64,000 nt of DNA from Paramacrobiotus metropolitanus (Eukaryota; Tardigrada; Eutardigrada; Parachela; Macrobiotidae): assembly GCF_019649055.1 (NCBI RefSeq), contig NW_026570285.1:1-64000 (forward strand). The letters run 5' to 3'. The notes beneath the pieces are model-generated. The model was not told where the DNA came from. It searched no databases and saw only the letters and a list, made by a program, of their open reading frames with translations. The number at the start of each line of letters is the position of its first letter. Within the stretch, counting starts at the first letter, position 1. Below, piece after piece: positions 26,313 to 34,987 of the stretch. Both the position numbers and the translations under genes were made by a program.

Positions 26313-26798
26313 CCGACTTTGTGTCGGCTGGTTACCGTTCCGAGCTAGTCGGTTGCTTGTTGCCGACTTCCTCTTCTCCGACCTCTGTGGTCGGCGGCTG
26401 TTGTCCGACCTTTGAGTGTGGCGAAATCCTTCCGACCTGTGTGGTCGGTTGGACGTTGCCGACTTCTGTTGTCGGTTTCTCCATTCCGTTCGAGGTCGGT
26501 TGTCCGACCTCTTTCGTTAGTGGTAGGTCGACCTTCGGTTGGTCGACTTCCTTTGCTGAGGGCTGGTCGACCATTTGTTGGTCGGCTTCCCTAGTCGGTG
26601 ATTGTTTACCGACTTCTTTGGTCGGAGATTTTCGCTCGACCTGTGTGGTCGGCGATTTCCGTCCGACTTGGTTAGTCGGTATGTCCATGTTGGACGAGGT
26701 CGGCTTCGGCACTTCTTCCGTCCTGTTGGGTGATTGCCGTCCGAGCTCGGTGGCCTTTGTGACCGTTACCGAGTCTGGAGCTCTGTGTGAGCTCGACT
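26313..26798 (-). repeat. Dense cluster of stem-loops just upstream of gag
   Basis: Family-loop hairpins: 26313-26327 (CCGAC/GTCGG), 26378-26394 and 26432-26448 (CCGACC/GGTCGG), 26632-26655 (nine pairs, one bulge), 26772-26798 (GAGCTC/GAGCTC plus outer AGTC/GACT). Between them lie relatives with changed loops or a mismatched closing pair: 26459-26475, 26527-26547, 26567-26585 and 26663-26679. That is about one hairpin per 50 bases, the highest density in the window, at the position where retroviral packaging signals lie. Confidence 0.75.
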
Positions 26799-27066
26799 GT
26801 TGGTCGGCATGAGACAATGTGGTCTCTGCCTGCAGCTGTTCCACATCCCCCCCGGTCGGGTGGGACGGGGCTGCTACGTCAGCTGGGGCTTCCAGGAATG
26901 TTTTATCCCTGGCGTCCTCAAAACTGTCATCCGAGGTTGGATTCGAGTCAGCGAGGAGAATCCGTTCGTTACGTCTCTCCTTTGCTTCGGCCGACTTAGT
27001 CGAGTCGGTTGAGGACGGCTGACTTTTGTCCTGACCGGCGTACCGGAGTGAGTACTTTCCGGTCAT
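26332..27066 (-). CDS. ORF0, low-complexity protein built from hairpin-encoded repeats
   Basis: 244 codons, unrecognised. The C-terminal half is a chain of short repeats such as PTTEVG, PTTQVG, TKEVGQ, PTNQVG and KEVDQP, which are the translations of closely spaced stem-loops (see the 26313-26798 entry). No signal peptide or membrane segment. The listed start is near 27066; other starts are possible. The ORF ends at TAA 26334-26332, but the same frame continues open for 49 codons and into gag, so ORF0 may be the N-terminal part of a longer Gag made by readthrough, or gag may start later on its own ATG. A hairpin (26313-26327) begins a few bases after this TAA. The coding function is doubtful: the sequence may be kept for its RNA structure. 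Confidence 0.6.
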   Translation of the reverse strand: MTGKYSLRYAGQDKSQPSSTDSTKSAEAKERRNERILLADSNPTSDDSFEDARDKTFLEAPADVAAPSHPTGGDVEQLQAETTLSHADQQSSSHRAPDSVTVTKATELGRQSPNRTEEVPKPTSSNMDIPTNQVGRKSPTTQVERKSPTKEVGKQSPTREADQQMVDQPSAKEVDQPKVDLPLTKEVGQPTSNGMEKPTTEVGNVQPTTQVGRISPHSKVGQQPPTTEVGEEEVGNKQPTSSER

Positions 27067-27195
27067 ATTCGCACGCCGAGAATAGTCGGTGTTGAACTTT
27101 CTCGCGTATTCGTTTTTCTCGGGGATTCGACATTGTTGTCGAATCAGGTCGGCTCTGGTGGAGCCTTAAAGGTTTTATTAGTTAAAAGGAGAAAA

Positions 27196-27225
27196 TCGAA
27201 CAATCTTCTGTGTGAAGATGTTCGA
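27196..27225 (-). repeat. ACANA-loop hairpin in the leader, 12 bp
   Basis: Plus strand TCGAAC-a-ATCTTC, loop TGTGT, GAAGAT-GTTCGA. Twelve base pairs with one bulged A. The stem sequence is unlike the CCGACC type, yet the loop is the family loop, so the loop, not the stem sequence, is what is conserved. Confidence 0.7.
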
Positions 27226-28217
27226 TGAAATCAGGAACGTCTTTTGGTTCAGGAACTTCCGAGTGTCGGGAACGTCCGGTGAGATGTTGTTGTTGTTGTT
27301 GATGTGTCTGTTGGTGACTCAGTACACAGGGTTAATATACAGTACTATGGTACAGTACAGTACGTTATAGTAGTACGGTGTAGTACGTCCTATACTACTG
27401 TGCTGACCAGTGTGACGTAACAGGTTAAGTGGTCTTGCACTTCTGCCTACGTCACAGAATGCGAGCCGCGTGCAAAAGTTTAAAAAATGATGAATCACGC
27501 CTATGTTAAGCTATGGGAACTTTCCCCTGCACGCTGATTGGCTGCTTCTTAAGTACTGATAAGCGGTCGTTATGACGTCACAAGGAAGTTCGAGAATTTT
27601 CGCGCTATTTCCGCGAGAAAAACAAATTATTTTTGCTCGGCTAGAAAGTTTATCTAGTCGGATTTTTGAGTTTTTAACCGTTAGAAATTAGTTTTATTAA
27701 TTAAGAAAATTTTCTGATGGTCGAAACACCGTTAGAAATCAAAATAAGAAAGTTTCCGACCTGTTGCCGGTTAGCCTTTGTCTAACTGTCTAGACAGGTT
27801 CGTTGACCTAGCAGGTCGGTTCTCGACCAAAAGCAAAATTCCGAGTCGGTTTCTCCGTCGGAAATTACTTTTTAACCGTTAAAAAGTTAAATTTTACGGA
27901 TAGAAATCGTTTTCTACCGTTAGAAAGTGAAATGCCGACCTAGTTTCGGCTAAAATCGACCTATAACCGTGACTTTACCAGTGTCGGTGTCGGTGTCGGT
28001 TCCGGTCGATTTCCTCCGTCCGAGGTCGGAAATCCGTCGTTTCCGAGTGAAAATTCCGCCGTTAAAGTTGCGGGTCGGTGTTCAAACCGATGGTCCCCGT
28101 ATTATTGGAGTAATCCTATCGCGCTGCAGACTCTCGTTCGAGTCTGGTCCGTCAGTTGGGAGAATTCCGTGCTGTTGGGAATGTGCTCTTCAATGTGGAA
28201 GAGACAGAGAAACTGTG

Positions 28218-28327
28218 CTCACCAGCTGGGTGAGAATCACTTCAGTGATCCTCGTTTTCCTCAGCTGTAAGACGGCAAGATCAGTCCGATCAAAGTCAAG
28301 GCAGAGATTGCTTCAGCAATCTGTCTG
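28218..28327. other. Three stem-loops beside the primer binding site
   Basis: 28218-28234 pairs CTCACC with GGTGAG around a 5-base loop. 28232-28253 pairs ATCAC with GTGAT around loop TTCA, with an outer GAG/CTC. 28302-28327 pairs AGATTGC with GCAATCT around TTCA, with an outer CAG/CTG. The first two overlap by three bases and may be alternatives. A further TTCA-loop hairpin (ATCCGC/GCGGAT) lies in the LTR at 28734-28749. Confidence 0.45.
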
Positions 28328-28410
28328 ACAGTGACTTTCAAGTTCCTCACGAGTTCTCCGTAGATGAAGCCTTCACCGTCTCCTCAAAGGTTCCGTAGGA
28401 AGGAAAACCA

Positions 28411-28428
28411 GAAAAGATGCTGCTACCA
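28411..28428 (-). other. Primer binding site, initiator tRNA-Met type
   Basis: Sense strand begins TGGTAGCAG immediately after the LTR end CTGTTACA. The 3' end of eukaryotic initiator tRNA-Met is ...CTGCTACCA, so nine bases pair exactly; the following bases do not match the vertebrate or fly tRNA as I know it. Position next to the LTR edge is what a PBS needs. Confidence 0.5.
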
Positions 28429-29314
28429 TGTAACAGACAAGCACGAGGAGATCACGAGTGATGCTTTATTGACAAAATAAAGGGGGAACAATGCTGCGTA
28501 ATAGCAGGAAAGCAAGAACATAGCCGTGATGGCCAAGCAAGTGTGTGCTAGAAAAGCTCTTGAGCGTCCGTCAAGGCGTGAAAGAAGCAACTGGCGGCAA
28601 GCACGTGCTGTGTGCCATCAGCTGTGTGATGATGCGCAGACTGGACTCTATCCAACGCGAGCGTATGAACGCTGAGTCATACTGCGAGAGAGGAACGAGA
28701 GAGCAAGTGTGGCTCAGTGTATGCGCTGCGTATATCCGCTTCAGCGGATGAGTGCAGTGCAGCAGCACACGTATGTACAGCGAGAGAGGTGGTAACGGCA
28801 AGCAATGGTGCAAGTACGTCCTGTGTGGACCGTACGCACCAGGCGCAGTCGTACGCCTCTGACAAGCCATACCGCGACAAACGTCAAGTTATATTACGCT
28901 TTATTCTTCTAGCAGACTGTGTATAAAAATTGTAGATCGTGTACGATATTTTTTCTGTGGTGCGAAGCGGGAACTGCAGTCTGGCTCGATGGCGAACATA
29001 TTGAATGTAATGATTTCTGGCGCAATCAGATTAATTATTTTCTTCGCGGGTTGCCACTTGATGTGACGTGCAGCTCCCTTTTTATTACGATATCACCTGG
29101 TGCTTTGATGATTTCAATGATATGCGCATAATTCGCTCAGCCTTCTCTTTCATTACGTTTCAAAGTTAGTTGGACTACACAGTTTATATTGACTCGGTGT
29201 TATTCTGTGCAAAGCGTAGTTACGGCTCATTTTTGAACGATTCACAGCTTGGGGCGCGTTCAAACGATGCGTTGTGACCTTTCTTTGAATCTGTGTATCT
29301 GCATTCATGTTACA
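28429..29314 (-). repeat. Probable 5' LTR (886 bp)
   Basis: Read on the plus strand the segment starts TGTAACA and ends TGTTACA, a perfect 7-bp terminal inverted repeat with the usual TG...CA ends. The left edge directly abuts a primer-binding-site-like sequence. In the sense (minus) direction an AATAAA signal lies at 28470-28465, about 40 bases before the LTR 3' end. CTCAT at 29315-29319 could be the 5-bp target duplication, but its partner is outside the window. The second LTR copy, which would prove the call, is not visible. The right boundary is the weaker one. Confidence 0.5.
28814..28835 (-). repeat. ACANA-loop hairpin inside the LTR
   Basis: Plus strand GTAC-GTCC, loop TGTGT, GGAC-C-GTAC: eight pairs with one bulged C. 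It shares the loop of the hairpin family of the internal region, which supports 28.8 kb belonging to the same element. Confidence 0.5.
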
Positions 29315-29464
29315 CTCATAGCGTAATTAGGTTTTTATTATTAGCAACCTAAATTTAAACACTAAAAGTTTCCTGCTTGAATATGAATTTTTATTGATTT
29401 CACAAGAAGCGGTAACATCACTGTTTCAAAACAATAAATCAAATAAAAAATAACTCATTTAATG

Positions 29465-29880
29465 CTGCCGCTCCCTCCATTGTCCCGAGTACGGAAGCAG
29501 CGTTGCCTCGCTGAATTTCCAGCGACAGTCGTTGACGGAGGTACTCATGGGAGCGTGGCTCACCCGTATGCTATTGAAGTCGCTTGCCAATTTCTTTCAC
29601 TAATCGGCTAGCTGACTTACCCCATGGTCCAAGAGTTTCAAAAGCCAGCGGTACGAAGATGTATCTGCCCTGAAGGTACAAGTACAATCCCGCTTTCCTA
29701 TCCTCCGCCTGTGCGGCGGCGGATCCCGCAGTGACTGATGTGGCTTTCCGGTGAGACATAGCCACAGTATCCACGCAGGTCACGCCCCACGCCAAACACA
29801 TACCGCGTTGCCACGCAAACGTGGTGCAGCCATCTGGGCGGCGGTCCGATGTGTGGGATGTACCTCGCGGCTCCAATTTG
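29465..29880 (-). pseudogene. 3' end of a LINE-type reverse transcriptase ORF, copy 1
   Basis: The minus-strand frame encodes a conserved C-terminal stretch that I recognise from non-LTR retrotransposon polymerases of invertebrates: RRPDG...W, WGVTCVDT.A.SH, YIFVPLAFETLGPWG, then GEPRSHEYLRQRLSLEIQRGNAASVLGT. There is an in-frame TAG in the middle (after GKRLQ), where copy 2 has Leu. An A-rich stretch follows to the left (29435-29455), as expected for a LINE 3' end. Only the last 140 codons remain. Confidence 0.75.
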
Positions 29881-30030
29881 CAGGGATGCTTGAATCAGCA
29901 AAAGTCGTTACCACTCTGCACTGCAGTTACGTATAAACTATAAAATTATAAATCGAAACAAATCAAATAACAAATCAAATAGGTACTCAAAACATAATGC
30001 CTTATGCAAGCATTTGTAATATATTCACTG

Positions 30031-30190
30031 CGTGGCACGGACTCACCGCGGGATCCGCCTGACGGCGCTGTATGTGGTTGGCGTCACGAACTTCCGCGAA
30101 TATGTTAACATGTACCCTGCACACTGCGCGGTGCATCCGCCCCAGGCGTTGTATCCTTTCCAGGGTCACCTCGACCGCCTGATCGCAGCG
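30031..30190 (+). pseudogene. Fragment of the 31440-33159 gene, inverted relative to it
   Basis: About 155 bases match the reverse complement of 31745-31900 (TALYVVGVTNFREY, then AHCAVHPPQALYPFQGHLDRLIAA). The copy keeps the frame that the parent has lost. It continues into unrelated sequence at about 30190. Confidence 0.7.
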
Positions 30191-30339
30191 ATTTCGATCA
30201 GCAAGCTACCACCAGCCAAGCTACCACCAGCAATACCTATTTTTGTAACACATTGTTATGTTTTGTCTATTCTTTTATTTCATAAAATACAGGTACGATA
30301 TACTGAACACAGATCAAAAACAGTTAATCACAGTAAAAA

Positions 30340-30492
30340 AATCTCATTTAATGCTATCGCTCCCTCTATTGTTCCGAGTACGGAAGCGGCGTTATCTCGC
30401 TGAATCTCCAGCGACAGCCGTTGACGAAGGAACTCATGGGAGCGAGGTTCACCCGTGTGAAGTTGTAGTCGCTTGCCGATTTCTTTTACCAA
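30340..30492 (-). pseudogene. LINE reverse transcriptase 3' end, copy 2 (5'-truncated)
   Basis: About 150 bases match copy 1 closely (LVKEIGKRLQLHTGEPRSHEFLRQRL...LGTIEGA). Similarity stops abruptly at about 30492 on the 5' side, as in target-primed reverse transcription that ended early. An A-rich segment follows at 30330-30340. Confidence 0.7.
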
Positions 30493-31026
30493 TATGGTTT
30501 GTCTTGTTATCACCTTGTCACCTTTTTTATCTTTTGCGCGGCTTCTGCATTCTCTTTCGCGAGTCTTTAAGCACGCTGTCAAAGCAACACTAAAATCGTG
30601 CCGACGAAGACACTTGAGTAACTATAAGTAGAGTGCCCAAATCTTTGTTATACACCGCATGGCAAGTGAACCCAGAGGCAAGTAATGTTTTTTACTCTTT
30701 TAACCTAAAGTTGAAAATGTTGAAAAAAATTCTGCCGGCGTTTTGGCCACAAAAAATTCGGTCAGCAGAAAGTTAATTCTTCCGGCGTTTTGACATTGGC
30801 CATACTAATCGAAACGCGCCATCACTACTGAAATAAACGAGATGAACATTCGGTGACTATTAACTGTAAAATGAATACCAGAATAATAACGATTTATTGG
30901 ATTTTAACTGAATGTGCGCTGGATCCATTAAGGTCACGCAAGGACAGCAGAAAGCGTTGCATAATGCGAGACAGTTTCTCCCAGCGCAGATCTTGCAGTC
31001 CATCCATGCACCACTTCTTTCCTCGA

Positions 31027-31084
31027 GGATCCACGTGCGTCTTCCGATTACCGAGCTCGGTAATCGGAAGACGCACGTGGATCC
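31027..31084. repeat. Perfect 58-bp palindrome with no spacer
   Basis: 29 bases from GGATCCACGTGCG to ACCGAG are followed at once by their exact reverse complement, centred between 31055 and 31056. Flanks are not symmetrical. No terminal repeats or target duplication were found around it. Confidence 0.9.
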
Positions 31085-31434
31085 GCGGTCTGTGTTGTGC
31101 ATAACAGCTATCAAATAAATAAAAATACGCCAGAATACGAATTGAGTCAGCATTTTGCGAACACTGCATCGCTAATAGTTTACTGGGTGACCCGCCATTT
31201 CGTCGACGAAAATTCGTCGACCGTCGCTTCGTCGAACAGACACGATGTCGACCCGTCACGGCGTCGAACTGACGTTTATATAAACCATCTCAGTTTTCTT
31301 AGTTTGCTTAGGTTTTCTTGGGTTTTTTTAGATGCTTAGGGTTCTTAGTTTTCTCAGGGTTTTTAGCCGTCGCCCTCGTGTCGATCGACGAAGTGTTAGT
31401 CAACGAAACATCGGTGAGCCGTTTACTGATAATT

Positions 31435-33159
31435 TTAATAAAATACAAAAGTTTCCCTTACTCGGCAAAGTGCACTGCGATATCGCTCCTGCCTCTCATC
31501 CGTCGCGATCATCATCAGCCATTCGGACAGACCCCGCACCTCGTCGTCGCTGGGCACCGGCATCGCCGCCTCCATCGCATTCCACACCGCCAACGCCACA
31601 TCACCGTTCAGCGGCAGCCGCGTCGTGATATTATAGTCGACATTTAATTCAACACGCGTGTCCCATTCCTGCAGCAGATTCTCTAGCGCGTAGAGCAGGC
31701 ACATTCGACACCGCACCAGATAGATGGCAGCGCACGGCAGATTGCGGCACGCTGCGATCAGGCGGTCGAGGTGGCCCTGGAAAGGATACAACGCCTGGGC
31801 GGGTGCACCGCGCAGTGTGCAGGGTACATGTTAATATATTCCCGGAAGTTCGTGACGCCAACCACATACAGCGCCGCGGATCCCGCGGTGAGTCCGCGCC
31901 CCGCAGTGAGTAATATCCGACACCATCAGGAAATGTTCGATGTCGATGCAGTGGTCGCGGTCATGGATAATAACGTGCTTGGTGGAGGAGCGCAGGCATT
32001 TGAAGAGGAGCAGCAGAAGGATGTGTTGCAGACCAGACGCATATCCGCTGACATCGCACGTCTCAAGGACAACGCTGGCCGTCAACGTAGCCGTGGCTAG
32101 GATAGCGTCCCATGCTGGGCACACTGCGCACTGCGCTGGTCTGCGTCAGCGTGTCTAAATGGCCAAACACTTCCACCCACCCATCCACACCCAGTGCACG
32201 CGATTCATCCGTCGTCTCGCCGATATCCCAAAACTCAACCGGTGGCTTCATCGTCCGCAGGATGCTCGGAAGACCACCAATCAGCGCTTTGTACATCGCT
32301 CCAACACATTTCTGCAATAACCAACAAAAAGGATTCGGAAGAAGCCGATGAAGGAGACGAACTAATATTCTCTATGAAATGTGCTTAATCCGACTACGCA
32401 GAGTGAGATCTCGACGAAGTACCTTACCTGAGCCATGTCTTCGGCTTGCCGCAATGGAAACCCGACGTCACCGTTCAGCTCCACAATGAAATGCACCTGC
32501 TCATCCGCCATCTCGACGCAGACCACCTGCCCTTTGGAGGTCCGTAGCTGTTCCTGCATCTCCCTGATCACCTGCACCACTTGTGCTGCTGATGCCGCAC
32601 GACACTCGGCAGGCCACGTCATACTTCGCTTGACAAAGCGTCCCGGTGCAACTGGCAGCAGATGCGTCACTGGCGCCCCCTCTGCCTCCTTTTCAGGTTG
32701 CTCCGACCACCAGTCTGCCGGAACGGGATAACGCAGGCGGGTCTTGGGGACGATGTCTGTCCAGATGGCGCCGCTGTCATCCGGTCCCTGGACAACAGCC
32801 ACATTTATAAACCACCCAAACAATGAACCCGGTGCCACACTCAGCATGGTCCCGGGCCACCAGCGCCACGCCCCACCGGGATATTCACGGCGAAGAACGT
32901 CCATGGTCTCCCTGGGCTCCTCCCACCGGTTGAAGTCCCATCCCCATTGAGCGAAGTGCACGGGCCTGGAAAGGAAGACGCGATGGAAGGGGATGAGTTC
33001 GCGTCGACGGTCGCGACACAACAGATCGATGCGTCGACGGTCGCGACACAACAGATCGATGTGGAGTCCGCTGTCCGCCACGTCCACCACACGCCCGTAC
33101 AGCAAGCTGCTGTTGTTGTCGCTCACAACGTTATTGTCACGGGTCCGTGCCACAGACAT
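31435..33159 (-). pseudogene. Decayed gene of an unrecognised intracellular family
   Basis: Exon 1 runs from a plausible ATG at 33159 to a good donor at 32427 (AG|GTAAGG). It encodes a Trp-rich globular segment (YGRVVDVADSGLHIDLLC, WDFNRWEEPRETMDVLRREYPGGAWRWWPG). Exon 2 starts at 32311 behind TTATTGCAG. A 7-bp tandem duplication (32123-32129/32130-32136) then shifts the frame; beyond it MCPAWDAILATATL... resumes, and one base is missing near 31800 relative to the copy at 30031. A terminal piece (31435-31790) reads LVRCRMCLLYALENLLQEW. Exon 1 also holds a 30-bp tandem duplication (33001-33060) that repeats DLLCRDRRR. No signal peptide. Function unknown; an F-box-like or substrate-adaptor family is only a guess. 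Confidence 0.6.
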
Positions 33160-33318
33160 GCTGCGCGATGGATTTCGGGGCCCAACCTGACAAAGCGCAA
33201 TGATTGCAATTCTTGATGCATACTTTACGAAGTCAGCCCTGTGACGTGAAAAACAAGTTCGATGATATCGTATTTTACCGGGCGCAGCCGATTTGACCGT
33301 TTTGATTGAAACACGCAT

Positions 33319-34244
33319 AGAAATGTTTTTTAACTATATTTACATGTGTTTTGAGTGAGGAAAACCCAAAACAATAAAATATGAATAAAATATGAAATAG
33401 GAAATAAAATATGAATTAGGTCAAATAGCTACAGAACCTTCGAATCGCGGAAAAAATGTTTTGGCTGAGTTGCTCTTCGAGTTCGAGACTCTGCAGACTG
33501 CAGTCCACTGAAATGAAATTTATTCATAACGTAACCGGTCACTCGCAGCGGTGACTCAGTGGCTCTGCGGTAAAAGGTACGAGAACGTACTGTATTTTAA
33601 TTATTTTATTTAACGATTTTTGTTGTAGTTTTAAATTTGAAATCATTTTGATTAGTGTCTATTAGCGCAGGCATGTTGTTATGGTAGTGGCTTTTGCCGA
33701 AAAAAGTATTGAACACTGTATTTAAGAACATGTATAGGTACATTATGTATCTGTAGTTAAAATGAAAAAACAAAAATTACTCAAGTCCGAGTAATTCGGG
33801 CCTCCAGTTACTTCGAAATTCCGAGCCGCATACTGTATTTATACTGCGATTAACAATACGTAAAGTACCTCGTTTTGCTGCACTATGTATAAAATAGAGA
33901 AACGCTTGCCGTTTGAAAAATGTGCAGTTCCTTCGTTTCTCGAATCACATTTTTGTGGGCTGCAGCGAAACGAAACACCGGTTGTGATGCTTTATGATTT
34001 ATGTATCAGTTGCAGTAAATATACTGTATTTATTTGCGCTTTTTTCAGCGTTGGAATCAATTTACATTACGTTTCCATAGAGTTGGTAAAGTTTTCCATA
34101 GAGTTGGTAAAGTCGGTAACAGCACAATTAAAACACCACAGCACAAAATTTATAAGTGTCCATGTCTACCACGCAGACTCAGATGACTAATTGACTATTG
34201 GCAATGGGTTACCATTTAGACCCATTTAGTACGTCTTTCTCGCG
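33319..34244. other. Intergenic, A/T-rich
   Basis: No ORF with coding character. A short direct repeat TTCCATAGAGTTGGTAAAG occurs twice at 34074-34112. Confidence 0.5.
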
Positions 34245-34987
34245 TTATTTGGAAGCGTCGCACTGGAAGAAAAGTAAATCCAGGCCACTAGTTTCTGGTA
34301 CGGGGAACGCCCAGTTGTGAAAATACGGACCAATCGTATAAACGTTTCCGGGTTCCCAACGCTGCCGCAGATCAGTACGCGTGGAGAACCAGTCCCGGAA
34401 ACCGGCAAACGCCGGGTCAGTCTGAATTCGGATAGTATCAGCCACCGTTGCACCAATATCCAGCGCCAGGATGCGCAGATCCACCAACGAGGAAAAGCTG
34501 TCAGCATCAACCGACTGGAAAGAGCAGGAGTAGAAGTAAATTTGTCGCAACTTCGGCGGCGTTTCAAAGTCCTCTCTCTTATATAACGTCCAGCCGCACC
34601 CGTGAGCCGGTGACGGTGTAGCTCAGCAAATTGGTCAGTGCCATTTCTTGCAGTTTATTGGTGGCGCGCGGCGTCTGGGCGTAGGACAGGAAAAACTCCA
34701 GGATCTGGGCGCGGATAGGATAAAATGTGGGGGCCGTGATGTAAGGGGAATCACAGACCTCGACGGATATGTAACGAAACGGTGGCTGCGCTAGACCAAC
34801 GAACATCGATGCAAGCTCTACCGGGGTGGCAGCCGTGGTCGGACAGCGCACGGTGTAGAAGGGACGGTCGTCTAGGCAGTTACCGTTAAAATGGACCCAT
34901 GAGTTGTTGAAGTTCTCCGAGAACTGTCTCTGACACTGCTGTTCAGTGAAGGGAGAGTCGGTAAATTCCGGCAAGGGATACAGAAAG
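34245..34987 (-). pseudogene. Leucine-rich-repeat-like gene fragment, frameshifted
   Basis: An exon starting behind GGCAG at 34988 encodes FLYPLPEFTDSPF, a Cys-containing region and RYISVEVCDSP, and closes at 34579. The neighbouring frame takes over with PPKLRQIYFYSCSFQSVDADSFSSLVDLRILALDIG, which has LRR spacing, and ends QCDASK at 34245. The frames differ and there is no room for an intron between them, so one base is lost or gained near 34585. A possible upstream exon lies at 34989-35066. I infer an extracellular LRR-like protein remnant. Confidence 0.45.

Larger units (their letters stand above)
27067..28410 (-). other. 5' leader of the retroelement
   Basis: About 1.3 kb without a plausible ORF between the primer binding site and ORF0. 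Near the PBS it holds hairpins at 28218-28234, 28232-28253 and 28302-28327. From about 27600 to 28100 it is built from GTCGG/CCGTTAGAAA words like the coding part. An ACANA-loop hairpin sits at 27196-27225. Positions 27320-27410 are rich in GTAC/AGTAC words and partly self-complementary. A leader of this length could carry dimerisation, packaging or internal ribosome entry functions; none is shown by sequence. Confidence 0.45.
1..29314 (-). mobile_element. Giant Ty3/gypsy-type LTR retroelement, 3' end outside window
   Basis: All long ORFs from 27066 down to 2656 lie on the minus strand in the order ORF0, gag, protease, RT-RNaseH-integrase, then three further coding blocks. RT before integrase with a DD-35-E core places pol in the Ty3/gypsy superfamily. 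A probable LTR and primer binding site close the right end. No second LTR is seen, so the element runs past base 1 and exceeds 29 kb, against 5-10 kb for ordinary Ty3 elements. Base usage is distinctive: GTCGG and TTCCGAC words are extremely dense from about 1 to 28100 and stop there. Open ORFs of 1233, 932, 1592 and 2359 codons suggest recent activity. Whether it is an LTR retrotransposon or an endogenous virus cannot be decided; I recognise no envelope gene. Confidence 0.85.

Noticed and set aside
7564-27022. Many plus-strand ORFs of 60-200 codons opposite gag, protease, pol and ORF4
   Set aside because: Shadows of the minus-strand genes; rich in Ser, Arg and Val from the same skewed words and without family features.
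31190-31270. GTCGAC-rich stretch that looked like the end of a transposon
   Set aside because: Short palindromes such as TTCGTCGACGAA exist, but no matching second end or target duplication was found.
31290-31370. T-rich stretch with TTAGGTT and TTAGGGTT-like words that looked telomeric
   Set aside because: Irregular spacing and mixed words; not an array of any telomere unit.
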